64,000 nt of DNA from Castanea sativa (GCF_040712315.1 NC_134020.1:37936751-38000750), one strand, 5' to 3'. Numbered from the stretch's first letter, positions 35,501-46,409 are shown. Notes: a model not told the origin generated them from the sequence alone. A program made the numbers and translations.

Positions 35501-38500
35501 TCTTGGAACATCTTAATAGCTTTAGAATGGCTCCAGCTAGCGATTTGAAGATGGGCCCTTGATGGTGTTTTTTTTCTATTTTGAAATTTTATTTCCCCTT
35601 GCTGGTTCAAATCCATTGATTACTTTCCTTGGTGTGGAAATTGAAGGCTTGTATGATGAGGAATGTGATAGTAGCAGTGAAGTGTGTAGTTAGTCCAACA
35701 GCGTTATTGTCATTCTGTTTCCTGACCATGACCATTTTTTATTGGAAAGGTTTGAACCAATAACCTATGGAACTCCTCATTTTATCACAGGAACGAAGGC
35801 CCATGGTTTACTATGACCATTGTTAAAATTGTGACTAGTTGCGATATACTTGAAATGGTTTTGTCATGAGTGTAGGTGACTTCTGTGGGTGAGTGGGTGA
35901 GTGGACATCTAAATCTTATCCCCTTTGGTACTATTTATTTTAATAATCTTACTAGATATTAAATTTGGCTGGAGGATCTTCCCTCCTGCACCTAGGGCCT
36001 AGGCAGGTCATAAATTTTTTTGGAGTTTGGAGTACAGCATAGCATAGTCCCAAGAAAAGTTGCCTTCTTTTTGGACATCTACTTTGGCAAAGAGATGTTA
36101 GCTGTAGGTAATCTTATTAAAAGGAATATGATCTTGGTGAATCGGTGCTGTGTATGAGTCTAATGGGAACTCAGTAAACCATTTACTGATCCATTGCTCT
36201 GCTGCTAGAGAAATATGTTTTCTCATCTCCTCGTTATTCGGGTTAGTTGGTGTGGTGTTGTTTTGTTGGAAAAGATTGCATGGGAGGTACAACAATATCT
36301 TGATTTGAACTCTACTCCCTCTTTGCCTTATGTGGAATATTTGGAGGGTGAGGAATAATCTGACTTTTAATGCATTGAGATCTCTGTGCTTGATTTTGAA
36401 TGTTTGTTTCTTAAATCTTTCTATGAATGAATGACTGATCAAAAAATTATTCTATGAATGGATAAGTTGAGTTATACTTTGCAAGTTTCAGTAGAAATTT
36501 TCCTCAAACTCATTATACTTAAGTTTATTAAGTTGTTTCCTTTTTAATTATATTCTTCTTTCTTATCAAAAACTGTGTGCGCATGTTTGACATCACATGG
36601 AATTTACTTACTTAAAAAAAAAAAAAGAACATTACATGGAGTATTCTATGTTTCTATGTTTTTTCACCTATCAAAAAAATATTCTATGTTTTGACGGTGT
36701 GATGTACGGTTGCATTCTCAAGTTGTGTGGGCAATACGGTGAAGGAATATGAATGCTAATTTGATAATTACATTGGAGGTGCATAGAACGTTGCCTGCAT
36801 CTGTTGATTCAAATGCATAATTGAACTACTTACTAACATTGAGTTGTTGACTTGTGAGCAGCATTGGCAAAAGCCCAACAACTCTTACTTGATCAACAGG
36901 AAAGAGATTATGTTCTTAGCCAGGTGAATGCAGCAAAAGGTTGGTACTTGAAATTTTTTAAAGTTTACTTTGTGGCTGGATCTTACCTCTCTTAGCTCTC
37001 TATTTGCATGTTTATAAGTTATAACAGGGCCAATCTATTCGTGCCATATGAGCTAGGATTGTCCATGCAGTGTCCTGTATGCATAATTATTTTGTTTACA
37101 TATTGCAGAGATTGAGGATTGATATTAATATAAAATAGAGCTTATTCTTTAATTTAACATGAACTGCAGATGAGCTTAGAATGAAGAGGAAAAAGCATTT
37201 GAGGAAAGATACAGCTTCTAAAATAAAGTCATTGGTTGAAGAGGTATGTAGTGTTCTCCTTATATTATGTCCTTTACACACACACTCACACACGCATTTA
37301 GTTTTAAAATTTACTTTTTGATGTCTATATTTGGACCCTATAAAATTGTGTGATATCAATCGAATGGATGCTAATCCGTGTAAGGTGAAACAAAAGTTTT
37401 GGTTGGCATGTATCTCCTAAGGAGATTGATCATGACTTTCCTAAAACACCACATCTATAACTGCTATAATGTGAGTTTTTTTATCGAGTATCTAAATGGG
37501 AGTTTTGTGGGTCAGGTTGTCAGATAATTATGTGACAATCTGTACTCTATCTGCATATCTGATTGGAGGGATTTGTGCAGTGAGCATATTCAGAATGACT
37601 TACCAATATTAGTCATACATTGTATGCTCATTTTTTTTTTTAATTCCTTTATATCTGCTAGAATAGTATTTATTGTTGTTTACTCTTCATGTCTTTCCCT
37701 TTAACCCCTTATATCTATTTCTTTTTAGTATTGGTTGTTGTGGGGTTCTGTTATATATTTATTTATACATGTGTGAGGTTTTTTTTTTGGGAGGGGGAGG
37801 AGGGGTTTCTGAACTTCTGACATTTAGGCAGTTATATTTTCTTAATTGTCCCTTCCAACTGAAGGCTTCTGAACAACCTATTAATTTTACCTCTTTGGTA
37901 TGTAAAGGGAAAATATGATCAAATGTATGAACAGTCAGAGGAGTTCCAGCATGAGCTGAAATTGAAGGTTCGAGAAATATTAACAGAACAGGAATGGCGG
38001 AGGAGAAAAATGCAAATGAGGGTATGCTGGAATTTCTGTATTTTCCTTGTTTCCATGGGCTATTCTCGTTTTACACTTCATATTCTAAGGATCTTTGTGC
38101 CTTTGTTGTCATGTAGATATCAGAAGAGCAAGGTAGGTTAAAGAAGGATGAAGAAGAAGCAAAAGAAATGTGGAAGAGAAAGCGGGAGCATGAGGAGCAG
38201 TGGGAAGGAACAAGAGAACAGAGGGTTTGTTTCCATCTTTCACAAATAAAATCCATCTTTCATAAATAAATAATAATAATAATTATAAAGTTATATTACT
38301 AATATAAAAAATGCTTGCTGAAGCTATGTTTGAACGGTTGGATTTGCTATGATATGCATAAACCCAACCTATATATATTATGCTTAAATTTTCTTTAATT
38401 GCATCCATGTTACGTAGTTTCATTTTTAGCCAGTTTCTTTGTGACTGTTCATTTTCATTTCCTCGACCTGTGCATTGCTTTACTCAGTCCCTTGCCTCAG

Positions 38501-39637
38501 CTTTGCCCTTTGTGCCTAGGCTCCAATAGTTTTAAGTGTTTCAGTGCATTTTCAGCCTTCCATAACACTGCTTCTGATTCAAGATTCACTCTTTACCTGC
38601 TGCAAGGTTTGATTGCCCTCATGATTAAGGTTTTGAAAAGCATTTTGGATTATAGGATCTGAAGAAGAATAAAGTGGATGCCATCTCATATTGTCAAGGG
38701 ATGTGTAGACTTTTATCTGAGACAAGAAAATTTCCTTGTATAAAAATTAAGAACTAAAGCAAAAGGAATCAAATTGGCATATACACTAAGATTGTCACAT
38801 CTATCACAAGCTTACTTACCCCAAAAGAAAATTAATTTAAATAAATAAATAAATAAATCTTAAAGCTATCAAATCGGCATATACATTAAGATTGTCACAA
38901 CTATCACAAGCTTACTTACGCCAAAGGGAAATTAATTTAAATAAATAAATAAATCTTAAAGGTCATTCTTAAATCCTTTGTGAGAAGGAAGAATCAGATA
39001 GATACACATGGAATTCCATGTGAATCTGTTCATCTACCTGTTTCATTCCACATGGCGTATTGTAATCCCTGAGTCCATTGGTCATTACCGTTGCGACTGT
39101 TTCCCCTAATTCGTTGCAGTCATAGTGATGCTATTAATAAGATATGGACTATTATTTAGGCTCTCCATAGTATCTCTTATGGTCAGAGTTTGAACTTTAT
39201 GTTAATGGTGCTATACAATTTCTTAGTTTTGTATTCTTGGATCTCTAATATTTTCCAATATCATTTTCTTCATATTAAAAGTTTTAATCTCCTTTGGTAG
39301 GAGAACTTAAATTGGTTCTTTTAAAATGCCATTTTATAATTTAACTTTCTTTTTGGCAATTATCTCTGCTATTGGGACTTGTATTCATTTCCTGTTTATT
39401 TCAATGATCAGGTTTCAAGCTGGAGAGATTTTATGAAGAGTGGAAAGAAGGTGAGATGATATATATTTATTGTATATATATATTCACACAAAGATACATA
39501 TATAGCAAATGAGAATGGCTGAAGACATCCTCTTTTATGTACATTTACAGGCTAAGAAGGGTGAAATTCGACCTCCAAAGCTCAAGACCGAAGACCCCAA
39601 TAAATCTTACGTTCAAAGGCCTGTAAAGCGGGGTTAA
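29523..39637 (+). CDS. DNAJC8: J-domain protein, DNAJC8/SPF31 type (nine exons)
   Basis: Exons: 29523-29620, 32510-32600, 32682-32742, 36862-36939, 37170-37243, 37908-38021, 38117-38224, 39412-39450, 39551-39637. All junctions are GT-AG and phases agree. They join into 750 nt, 249 residues plus stop, close to the ~253 of human DNAJC8. The J domain covers about residues 40-105, opening NPFEHLNLPFGASPEDIKRQYRK, with the catalytic HPD at 69-71. A basic stretch (RMKRKKHLRK, 113-122) and a long charged, coiled-coil-like tail with SWRDFM near the end follow. There is no signal peptide; the family is nuclear, interacts with SR-protein kinase and spliceosomal factors, and supplies HPD-dependent stimulation of Hsp70. 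Introns 1 (2.9 kb) and 3 (4.1 kb) are swollen by transposons. I recall At5g22080 as the Arabidopsis counterpart, next to the FAF gene At5g22090. Confidence 0.93.
30058..30171 (+). mobile_element. SINE in intron 1 of the J-domain gene
   Basis: A 114-bp insertion ends in a run of about ten A residues. It is flanked by 24-bp direct repeats (30034-30057 and 30172-30195) that begin AAGTGTTTATTTTTG and differ at one base. The body (GCTTGGGGTCTAGGGG, CGAGCTGCGGGATTAGC, TGTAATTATCTCT) resembles the 3' part of plant tRNA-derived SINEs. Long duplications and a 3' A tail are hallmarks of LINE-driven retroposition. Confidence 0.85.
30780..31190 (-). mobile_element. 5'-truncated LINE (L1) end in intron 1
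   Basis: Complement 30909-31181 translates to the C-terminal region of plant L1 reverse-transcriptase ORFs (zf-RVT neighbourhood): IQWVMPSGVTSLVASWQG, then WNAILHCLMWRTWKERNAQCFEG. A T-run at about 30790-30800 on the + strand is the probable poly(A) tail, which sets the - orientation, antisense to the J-domain gene. The rest of the LINE is absent. Confidence 0.75.
33178..33569. mobile_element. PIF/Harbinger-type MITE in intron 3
   Basis: Perfect 13-bp ends TGCTATGTTTGGA and TCCAAACATAGCA, flanked by TTA on both sides (33175-33177, 33570-33572). Purine-rich GAGAGGAGAGTAG near the left end and pyrimidine-rich CTACTCTACTCCCC near the right extend the inverted repeat. An inner CTTGTTTGGATGTTTTT / AACATCCAAACAAGG pair suggests an older nested or duplicated terminus. 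Confidence 0.88.
34159..34416 (-). pseudogene. Harbinger transposase C-terminal relic in intron 3
   Basis: The - strand frame reads VMRGCCTIYNFIRMATRNDRLF, matching the CCxxHNFIR block at the C-terminus of HARBI1-like DDE transposases (Tyr replaces the usual His). A further 50 residues contain DQVAEAMATYRDQIAGLMLANN. Upstream catalytic domains are not recognised. A Harbinger-like terminus (GGTCATGTTTGGTAATTG, about 33720) lies to the left, but I did not find its partner, so element limits are not assigned. Confidence 0.6.
38770..38960. repeat. Direct duplication (~95 bp) in intron 7
   Basis: Two copies (about 38770-38862 and 38868-38960) share ATCAAATTGGCATATACA, AAGATTGTCACA, CTATCACAAGCTTACTTAC and a run of AATA repeats. 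Only a few bases differ. It is entirely intronic. Confidence 0.85.
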
Positions 39638-40745
39638 ATGGCAAGAAGGCTCTGCATGCAGGCTGACATTTGTATCAAACTGTCAGTTCACTGTGAACGG
39701 GTTTATTATTGTGTTAATAGCAGACGCGATTGGAACAATGTCACTGTACCTCATTAAGTAATCCAAAATCATTGTAAGTGGTTTTAGTTTTTAATTAGAT
39801 AAGGATTGTTCTAATAATAGAATTTGTGATTCTTTGGCTAGTGAATTTTAGGAAGTTACTACTAAAATTTTGAAGGATTGGCTTATCGAGCCTTAGGATG
39901 AATAGTTAAGATAACGGGTTGACCCGCCTCAAAGATTTTGTTTGTTGCCTGCCTTGGGTGAACAAGTTTTGATTACAGAGTTCCAAGGCAAACTTAAAAT
40001 GAGAGGTGAAAAAGAGAACCCAACTCCATTTCAATCAAATAGGATATCTTGAAGTAGTCGCAAGGGTTATATAACAAATTAATCTCTGAAGGTACTTTGT
40101 ATGGGACAGTTCCTTCTCGATATAATCTATGTAGCAATTATAAGCTGAAAGTTGCATCTCAAAAATGTACTTTTGAAATTATTTTTAAAACTACAGCAAT
40201 TATAAAAATGTAAGTGAGACTCATGATTTGATAGCTGAAATGAGGTGATGGAACATGAATGGAGAGTTTGCGGTTGTGAGGTTTCATTCTTTAGACCAAA
40301 ATGAGGAGAATGAAATTAGTAAATTGTGACTTTGTTGAAAGAGAGAAATGATTTCCTCCCACTTGAAATCATAGATCAGCTCACATCTGACAAAAATAAA
40401 AATCCTCAGTTGAACTCTGGATTTCAATCTCTTGCCAAACAGCCTTACCATATTAAGCTACAACGTTGAGTTTAACATATTATTTTAGTTCTTCTAGATT
40501 TTGATTTTTTACGACTCTGATGTGTATATTAGTATCACTGATAAGGTTTGAGCCTCATCAATAATGCTTCCCATTTTGGTTCCCATTTTAGTGTTTAACC
40601 AATGGAAAAGGAAGAATATTGAGATTGAGAGAGATGCTGAAGACAACAAGGGTAAGGTTTGCTGACAATATTATTAACCAGATTTTGTTTAAAAACTTGT
40701 TTTAATAAAAAAATTGTTTTATTCAAGGTGACTAACCTCTTGTAC

Positions 40746-40776
<31 letters not shown>

Positions 40777-40983
40777 CATTGAGGGTTATAGTTCTTCATT
40801 TATTATTCACTTCCCCTGCTCAAGTACTTTGCGAATAATTTGAAATGCAACATGATAATGAAATCAAATGAATAACGTCTATCACTCCTTAATGAGATAA
40901 ACACTTATTGCTAAACCAAAGATTAAGATAACCAAATGACATAAAGCTCTGCCACACTTATCCAGCGTATTTAGCAACTACAC
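39638..40983 (+). other. 3'UTR and downstream flank of the J-domain gene
   Basis: The 3'UTR probably ends within about 250 bp of the TAA. Beyond that is AT-rich DNA with a (GA)n run at about 40748-40775. No ORF with a recognisable domain. Confidence 0.5.
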
Positions 40984-41205
40984 GAATCCAAATCTTCTGT
41001 CCCACTTTTCCTACTCCACTCTATACTCCACTAATAAAAACTTGCCATGTGTTCACCTAATTAATTAAATACTACTATTAATTAATAACGGTAGCATTAA
41101 TAAGTCAATAATGATAGTATTTAATTAATTAAGTGAACACGTGGCAAATTTTTATTGGTGGAGTATAAAGTGGAGCAGGAAAAGTGGGACAGAAGATTTG
41201 GACTC
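40984..41205. mobile_element. Mutator-type MITE with perfect 9-bp duplication
   Basis: A 222-bp foldback. The left arm, starting GAATCCAAATCTTCTGTCCC, and the right arm are complementary over about 95 bp. The right end reads as GAGTCCAAATCTTCTGTCCC when reverse-complemented. The arms meet at a short AT-rich loop around 41085-41110. CAACTACAC directly flanks both ends (40975-40983 and 41206-41214), and a 9-bp duplication points to the Mutator superfamily. Near-complete arm identity would give a strong RNA hairpin if transcribed. Confidence 0.93.
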
Positions 41206-41363
41206 CAACTACACACGTCTCCAGTGTCCCTATTCTTTGTGCAATTTATAGCTTGATCCACGTGTCCAAACAAGTTTCTCAAGTCATAACTTTTCCCTAA
41301 ATGAATCTTGTGGTCAAGTTTCTAGTAAGGAAATTGACTTTGCAATTCTTCAGTTCACACTAA

Positions 41364-43283
41364 GGCTGCATTTGGTTGGAAGTGAAATAGGAAGGGTAAA
41401 AAAGAAAGTAGAGAAAATAAGGGGCTGTTTGGATTTACAAGTTTTCATCACCCATCACTCTGTTTTCAGCACCCATAACTCAAAACTGGTGGGTCCCACG
41501 GAGATGAAGTCTGTTTGACTGTGTTTTGCAAGTTTTGTTTTCATCACTCAATTCTTTAATTTTTGAATGATGAGTTAGCAAAACTGATAACAACTTTTGG
41601 ATGTTTTTGAGCTATGAAAACTTAGTTACGATGACATTTTGAAAAATACACACATTTGAGGAATCCACGGTCAGAGAGAAGTCACGTCCTTACTTTTATT
41701 TTTATTTTTTTTCTCCTCCTTACTTTTTCTCCCCTTTCTTCTTTACAGACTCACTCCAACAGCTTTTTTCTTCTTTTTCTTTCTTTCTTTCTTCTTCACA
41801 GACTCACTCCAACGGCCATTTTTCTTCTTCTTCTTCATTCTTTTTCTTGCTTTTCTTCTTCACAGAAACACATGGGTAACTTTATCAAAAAGAAAAAAAG
41901 AAACACGTGGGTGATGGGTACCGATTTCTCAAATCCAAAAAATCAAACTCATAAACACATGATACTGATCATACACACTAACACACAAACACAAACCCAC
42001 AAACATGCTCATCCACACAATAAATCTAAAAATTTCTTCTTGAAACACAAACAAAACCCAAAAGTAAGAAATGAAAGAGAGGAAATGGGGGGAGAAGAGG
42101 GGTGGAATTGGTCTTGCATGTCTTTGATCTAGCTTCTATTCGGAGATTTGAGCTATAATCTTCTTTTCCTCATCACAGCCCCATTTTCAGAGTAAACCCC
42201 TCAGCCAAGCCATGTCCAGCGACGTATCTGATCTGATCCAACCCGCAACGGCCCCATCTCAAACTGGAGGAGGACGGCAACACAGAACTCACAAACCACC
42301 TATAGAGACCCAATTGTATGAACAGAGCCACATGTACCACCTATTGAGACAATAACATCTACAACAAAAAAAAAAACAAAAAAACAAAAACTGAATCAAG
42401 AAAAAGACATACCAAGGTTGGAACAATGGTGATTGGAACTCAAAGTTGGGGACTGACGAACTAGGTTTTGGTAAAGTTGGATTTTGGCTTTTGGGGTAAA
42501 TGGGATGAGGAGGGGGCAAGTGAGGTTCTGATAGCACAGGGAGGAATGGTACCCAGGTCAGAATGTGGGTCCTACTTTTTGGAGTTGAAAACATGTTTGG
42601 GTTTAGGTGCCAAACGAGTTTAGGTGATATTTGGGGATTTTTGAGTGATAGGAAATGAATTATAGGGTGATGAGTGATGGGTAATGAGTGATCAATTTTT
42701 TGCAGCCAAAGAGGGCCTAAGTTTTGGGGTTTGTTTGGTAAAGAGATAAAAGTGGAAGGATTTTTGGTGGGCCCATGCATTTTCTTCCCTAACACCAAAA
42801 ATAAGTCTTTCCAAAATGGAGCGAAAACACAGTGGAAACCTTGGCTATTGGCTCAACCAATTGCTTTTACAAAATTAACTCCCTTCTTTAACATTAGTTA
42901 CGTTATATGTCTTCATCAATCTTTTTCTTTTTCTTTTTAAGTAGCATGGTTGGTTTTCTTTTTCTTTGATTTTATTTTATTTTTAATTGGGCATGATTTT
43001 TGTTTTAATAAACTCGGTAGGATTTTTTTTGGATTGACTTTTTTTTTTTTTAATTGAGCACAATTTTTTTAATAAGGGCATATGAGTCAATTTATACAAA
43101 TTTCATTTTCCATCCTCTCATTTTTTTTTTTCAACCAAATAAATGACTTTTTCATCTCTTCACTTTTCCATCCTCCCAACCAAACACATATAAGGGGAAA
43201 CTAAATCTCTTTTATCCTCCCATTTTTTTTATCACTTCCTCATTTTCTATCCTCCTTTTCCACCCCTCCAACCAAACGGACCC
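41364..43283. mobile_element. Outer PIF/Harbinger element
   Basis: The left end GGCTGCATTTGGTTGGAAG and the reverse complement of the right end, GGGTCCGTTTGGTTGGAGG, share GCATTTGGTTGGA-like sequence. TAA flanks both sides (41361-41363, 43284-43286). Without the inner element it is about 620 bp and non-coding, with CCTCC/GGAGG-rich subtermini typical of this family. Confidence 0.78.
41421..42717. mobile_element. Inner PIF/Harbinger element nested in the outer one
   Basis: The ends GGGGCTGTTTGGATT and, reverse-complemented, GGCCCTCTTTGGCTG are flanked by TAA at 41418-41420 and 42718-42720. Subterminal CATCACCCATCACTC occurs near the left end and its complement GAGTGATGGGTAATGAGTGAT near the right. 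The interior holds a pyrimidine-rich region (41690-41870) and a GC-richer segment with a 47-codon ORF (42212-42355, begins MSSDVSDLIQPATA) that looks unlike the rest and may be a captured host fragment. No transposase is seen. Confidence 0.75.
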
Positions 43284-43533
43284 TAAGTTTACAAAGATCC
43301 CATTACTACATCTTTTTCACTAATTCCAAGTCCAACCCGTTGTAAATAAAAATATTAATAAACCTAATTGAATAGTAAGACCTAAAATAAAAACTACAAT
43401 TGACCAATAAGAAATACAATTGACTTGCAAAGTAGAATGACATTAAATTTAAATAAATACACTGTTGTTTTGGAAATTGCTCACCAGTGATAATGCAAGT
43501 GGCATATCATATTTATGTATTGGCATGCCTTGT

Positions 43534-43692
43534 GTTTTTTTTTTCTTTTTTCTTTTTTCTTTTGAGCTCATATAGAAATCCTAATCTAATGAACCTAATA
43601 TACTACCCCGGACCACTTGAACTTGGGTCCTCAAACCCCACAAGCCTTTAAGGCTTAGGGAAGTACCATTCCGCCCAATGTGGGCAGTGGTA
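43534..43692 (-). mobile_element. tRNA-derived SINE
   Basis: Read on the - strand it has an A-box-like TGGTACTTCCCTAAGCC and a B-box-like AGTTCAAGTGGTCC, and it ends in an (AAAAAAG)n tail (the TTTTTTC run at 43536-43562). Direct repeats GCATGCCTTGT (43523-43533) and GCATGCCTAGT (43693-43703) match at 10 of 11. Confidence 0.75.
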
Positions 43693-43703
43693 GCATGCCT
43701 AGT

Positions 43704-44200
43704 TTGTTGTTGATAGTTATATAGGTAAAAACTTTTGAGTTCCTTTTCCCATATAAGGTCCTGGAGTTGTGGAAACAAAGAGCCTAAACAAAGTGTCAAG
43801 TGGGTTAATAAAAAAAAATGCTTGTGGCTTTACCATACTAATGTTGTTCAGCACAGCATTATTCACCTGTTCTATTCAGCAATTTTCAAATGGGCTCCTC
43901 ACGAAAGTTACAAGTTTGTATAAAGTGACTAATTGGAAGACATTTCATATTATATTTTCCTTTTCTAGTATAGTCTCAAGGATCAGGGATCTCATAGAAA
44001 CTTTTTTCATTAAATTTGAAATGCGCCGAGGGTCATGCTACATTTAATAAATAAAAATGATGTCCGAGATAATGATAAAATACTCGGGAGCTACAAGGAA
44101 TACTAATTACTAGATACAGTTCCTTGGTTGTTTTATATAATCACACCTGCAAAGAAAAAATTCACAAAAATACAAACCCGCACACTAATAAGAGAAGAGG
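43704..44200. other. Spacer with no gene seen
   Basis: No recognisable coding domain in the short ORFs. On the - strand it is the region downstream of the tRNA gene. A five-base A run at 44166-44170 (T run on the tRNA strand) could serve as the Pol III terminator about 30 bp after the tRNA. Confidence 0.5.
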
Positions 44201-44274
44201 TGGTCCCGGCGGGGCTCGAACCCGCGACCTTCGGCTCATAAGACCAACGCTCTAACCAACTGAGCTACGGGACC
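44201..44274 (-). tRNA. tRNA, anticodon UAU, probably Ile
   Basis: A full cloverleaf on the - strand. The acceptor stem GGTCCCG pairs with CGGGACC and the discriminator is A. The D arm is GCTC/GAGC with the A box TAGCTCAGTTGG. The anticodon stem is TTGGT/GCCGA with loop CTTATGA. The T arm is GCGGG/CCCGC with loop TTCGAGC, giving B box GGTTCGAGCC. Positions 34-36 read TAT, so AUA codons (Ile). G at position 37 is unusual next to U36, where a modified A is normal. There is no intron, although many eukaryotic UAU genes have one. CCA is not encoded, as expected for a nuclear gene. Confidence 0.9.
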
Positions 44275-44782
44275 GTGTTGTTCGATTTTCGTTCTTCTTT
44301 TGTTAAGAAGCTAGGTTGTTATCTAGTTCTGATTACAGTACCAGTGCTTCGGCCCATACACAATGATTGATGAAAAATGATGCGTAAATTTAAAATATTT
44401 TCAGAATTCAATTCATATCAAAAAGAATAAAATAAGAATCATGTTAAAATTATACTTAATGTTACACCGCCTCATAATTTTTTATGAAAAAGGTATTTTA
44501 ATAAATTAACAATTGGATTACATTGTATTGTTTATACTTTTCATGTTTGTAATATATCAAGATGATCGGAGATAATAACTATCTCATCATATAATATTTA
44601 AATTTCAATTATTTTCAACTTTGAAATTATATTCACAACATGATTTTATTAATTAAATAGAAAATAACTCCAATAAACATGAAATTTGACATGCATGGTA
44701 AAAGCAAATAAAACATGTAATCTAATAGTGGAATTATCAAAATATTAACTTAATGAAAAGCTATGAAGCGATGTTACACTAA
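44275..44782. other. Spacer with no gene seen
   Basis: AT-rich DNA upstream of the tRNA gene (on its own strand). No TATA-like or other element could be tied to it with confidence. Confidence 0.5.
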
Positions 44783-45768
44783 TGCTCCATTTGTTTTTAA
44801 GTAAAATATTTTACATGTAAAACATTTTCAATAAAATATTTTCAAGTGTTTTTTATGACAAATAAAAGTTTTCAAGCAAACTACCAAAACTGGTAGCTCA
44901 ATTACCAGAGCCACTAGCCCAGAGGTCCAATGATCGAACTGTTGAAACTAGTAGCAAGAATAGTGGCTCTAACGACCGAATTGCCAACGGCCGTTGCCAA
45001 AGTGGTCTCTCTGGTGACCACTAGCACTGATGGCCAAAATAGTGATTCCAATTATTCAACATTCGACACTAGTCGCTGGAATGGTGTCTTTAATGATCAA
45101 ACTGCCAACACAAACTGTCGGTGGCTCCGGCCACCAAACCCAACATCAATCGTTGGAACAGCAGCTTTGATGACTAAACCAATAGCACCACTGAAGCAGG
45201 AGCTCAATTAATGAAACCGCCAGTGCTGGAGGTCCAATAATCAAACCGTTGAAACTGGCCAAAACGATGGCTTTAATGACTGGATTGCCAGCAGCTGTTG
45301 CCAGAGCGATTTCTCCAGTAACCAGACCACCAGTACCGGTGGCTAGAACGATGGTTGCAATTATCAAACCTCCAGTACTAGTTGCCAGAATGGTATTTTT
45401 GGTAATCGCAGACACTAATAGTCAGAGCAGTGGCTGAGTGGCTCCGACCGCAGTACCCTGCACCAGTTGTTGAAATGATAACTCCAATGACCGAATTGCC
45501 GGCACTATTTGCCAGAGTGGCGACTCAGACTATCAAACTACTGACACTAGTTGCATAGCCGACCAAACCGATAACCTAGCCACTAGATTGAACAAAGGGA
45601 AGTCATTGTGCATTTTTATAAAAATGTTTTACCAAATTTTTAAAGGTAAAACATTTTATGGTCAACCAAAAATATTTCATAAGTTTGACCAAATTTTACA
45701 TGCAAATAAACACTTGAAAATGGGAAAACATTTTTCATAGATCATTTTACTTCAAAACGAATGCAGCA
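44783..45768. mobile_element. TIR element carrying a minisatellite
   Basis: The left end TGCTCCATTTGTTTTTAAG and the reverse complement of the right end, TGCTGCATTCGTTTTGAAG, match at 16 of 19. They are flanked by TAA at 44780-44782 and 45769-45771. Subterminal GTAAAATATTTTACATGTAAAA-type sequence is inverted at the two ends. The 3-bp TAA suggests PIF/Harbinger. The core is the 42-bp minisatellite listed separately; there is no transposase. Confidence 0.78.
44930..45590. repeat. Degenerate ~42-bp minisatellite
   Basis: Roughly 13-15 diverged copies of a unit resembling TAGTTGCCAGAATGGTGGCT followed by CCAATGACCGAATTGCCGGCAC. Clear neighbouring starts are near 45255, 45297, 45340 and 45380. 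It is markedly GC-richer than the flanks. Because the period is a multiple of three, both strands carry open frames of 60-93 codons, but composition and divergence argue against coding. Confidence 0.82.
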
Positions 45769-46064
45769 TAAGTATAACTTGATTCCTTAAAATAGATATT
45801 AATAAAAGAACAAATTTACTCCTAAATTAGGTAATAAAAGTACATAAGTCAAGTTTCAATGATGTTGCAAGCAAAGAATGTCATCACATACTAATATTTT
45901 TATTTCCTGGTTTGAAAATTTATCATCGGCCATCTACAAATGACAGTCAGATTTCTTGGGACTGTTATGGTTTCTCATGGCAGAGACATTAGCTATGACC
46001 ATGATCTTGTTGAAATAGTGATGAGATAGTCAGAAACCTACATTTTTGTAGTGAAATATAATTA

Positions 46065-46409
46065 GAGCATTCACATCAAGTGTAATTTCTCAACAAAAAA
46101 AAATCAAGTGTTTTATTAAAATGTCATTTTGACGCACCAAAAAGTTACTTTATCAATTTTAATACGCCCTTTTACAATACACAGTATACCAGATCTTCTA
46201 TTTTAAGATTACACGTTAAAATAATATACACAAACCAATAAAAATACTTATTTATTTATTTATTTAACTTTATCTTTCTCTCTACACGGTAAAGTTTTCT
46301 CTCTCCTCTCCCTTCTTTGTCTCACTCCATTTCTGACCGTTTCTCTCTTTCTCTCTCTCTCTCTCTATTTTATCTGAATCTATCCGTTTCTTTCATGCTA
46401 CAATTCCAG

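Noticed and set aside
41656..42132. 158-residue + strand ORF
   Set aside because: Low-complexity Leu/Ser/Phe translation of a CT-rich tract within the inner Harbinger element.
42289..42798. 169-residue - strand ORF
   Set aside because: Crosses the boundary between the inner and outer transposons, so it cannot be an old gene; no domain.
44930..45437. ORFs of 62-93 codons on both strands
   Set aside because: By-product of a 42-bp (multiple of three) minisatellite; no domain, and copies diverge without frame-preserving bias that I can see.
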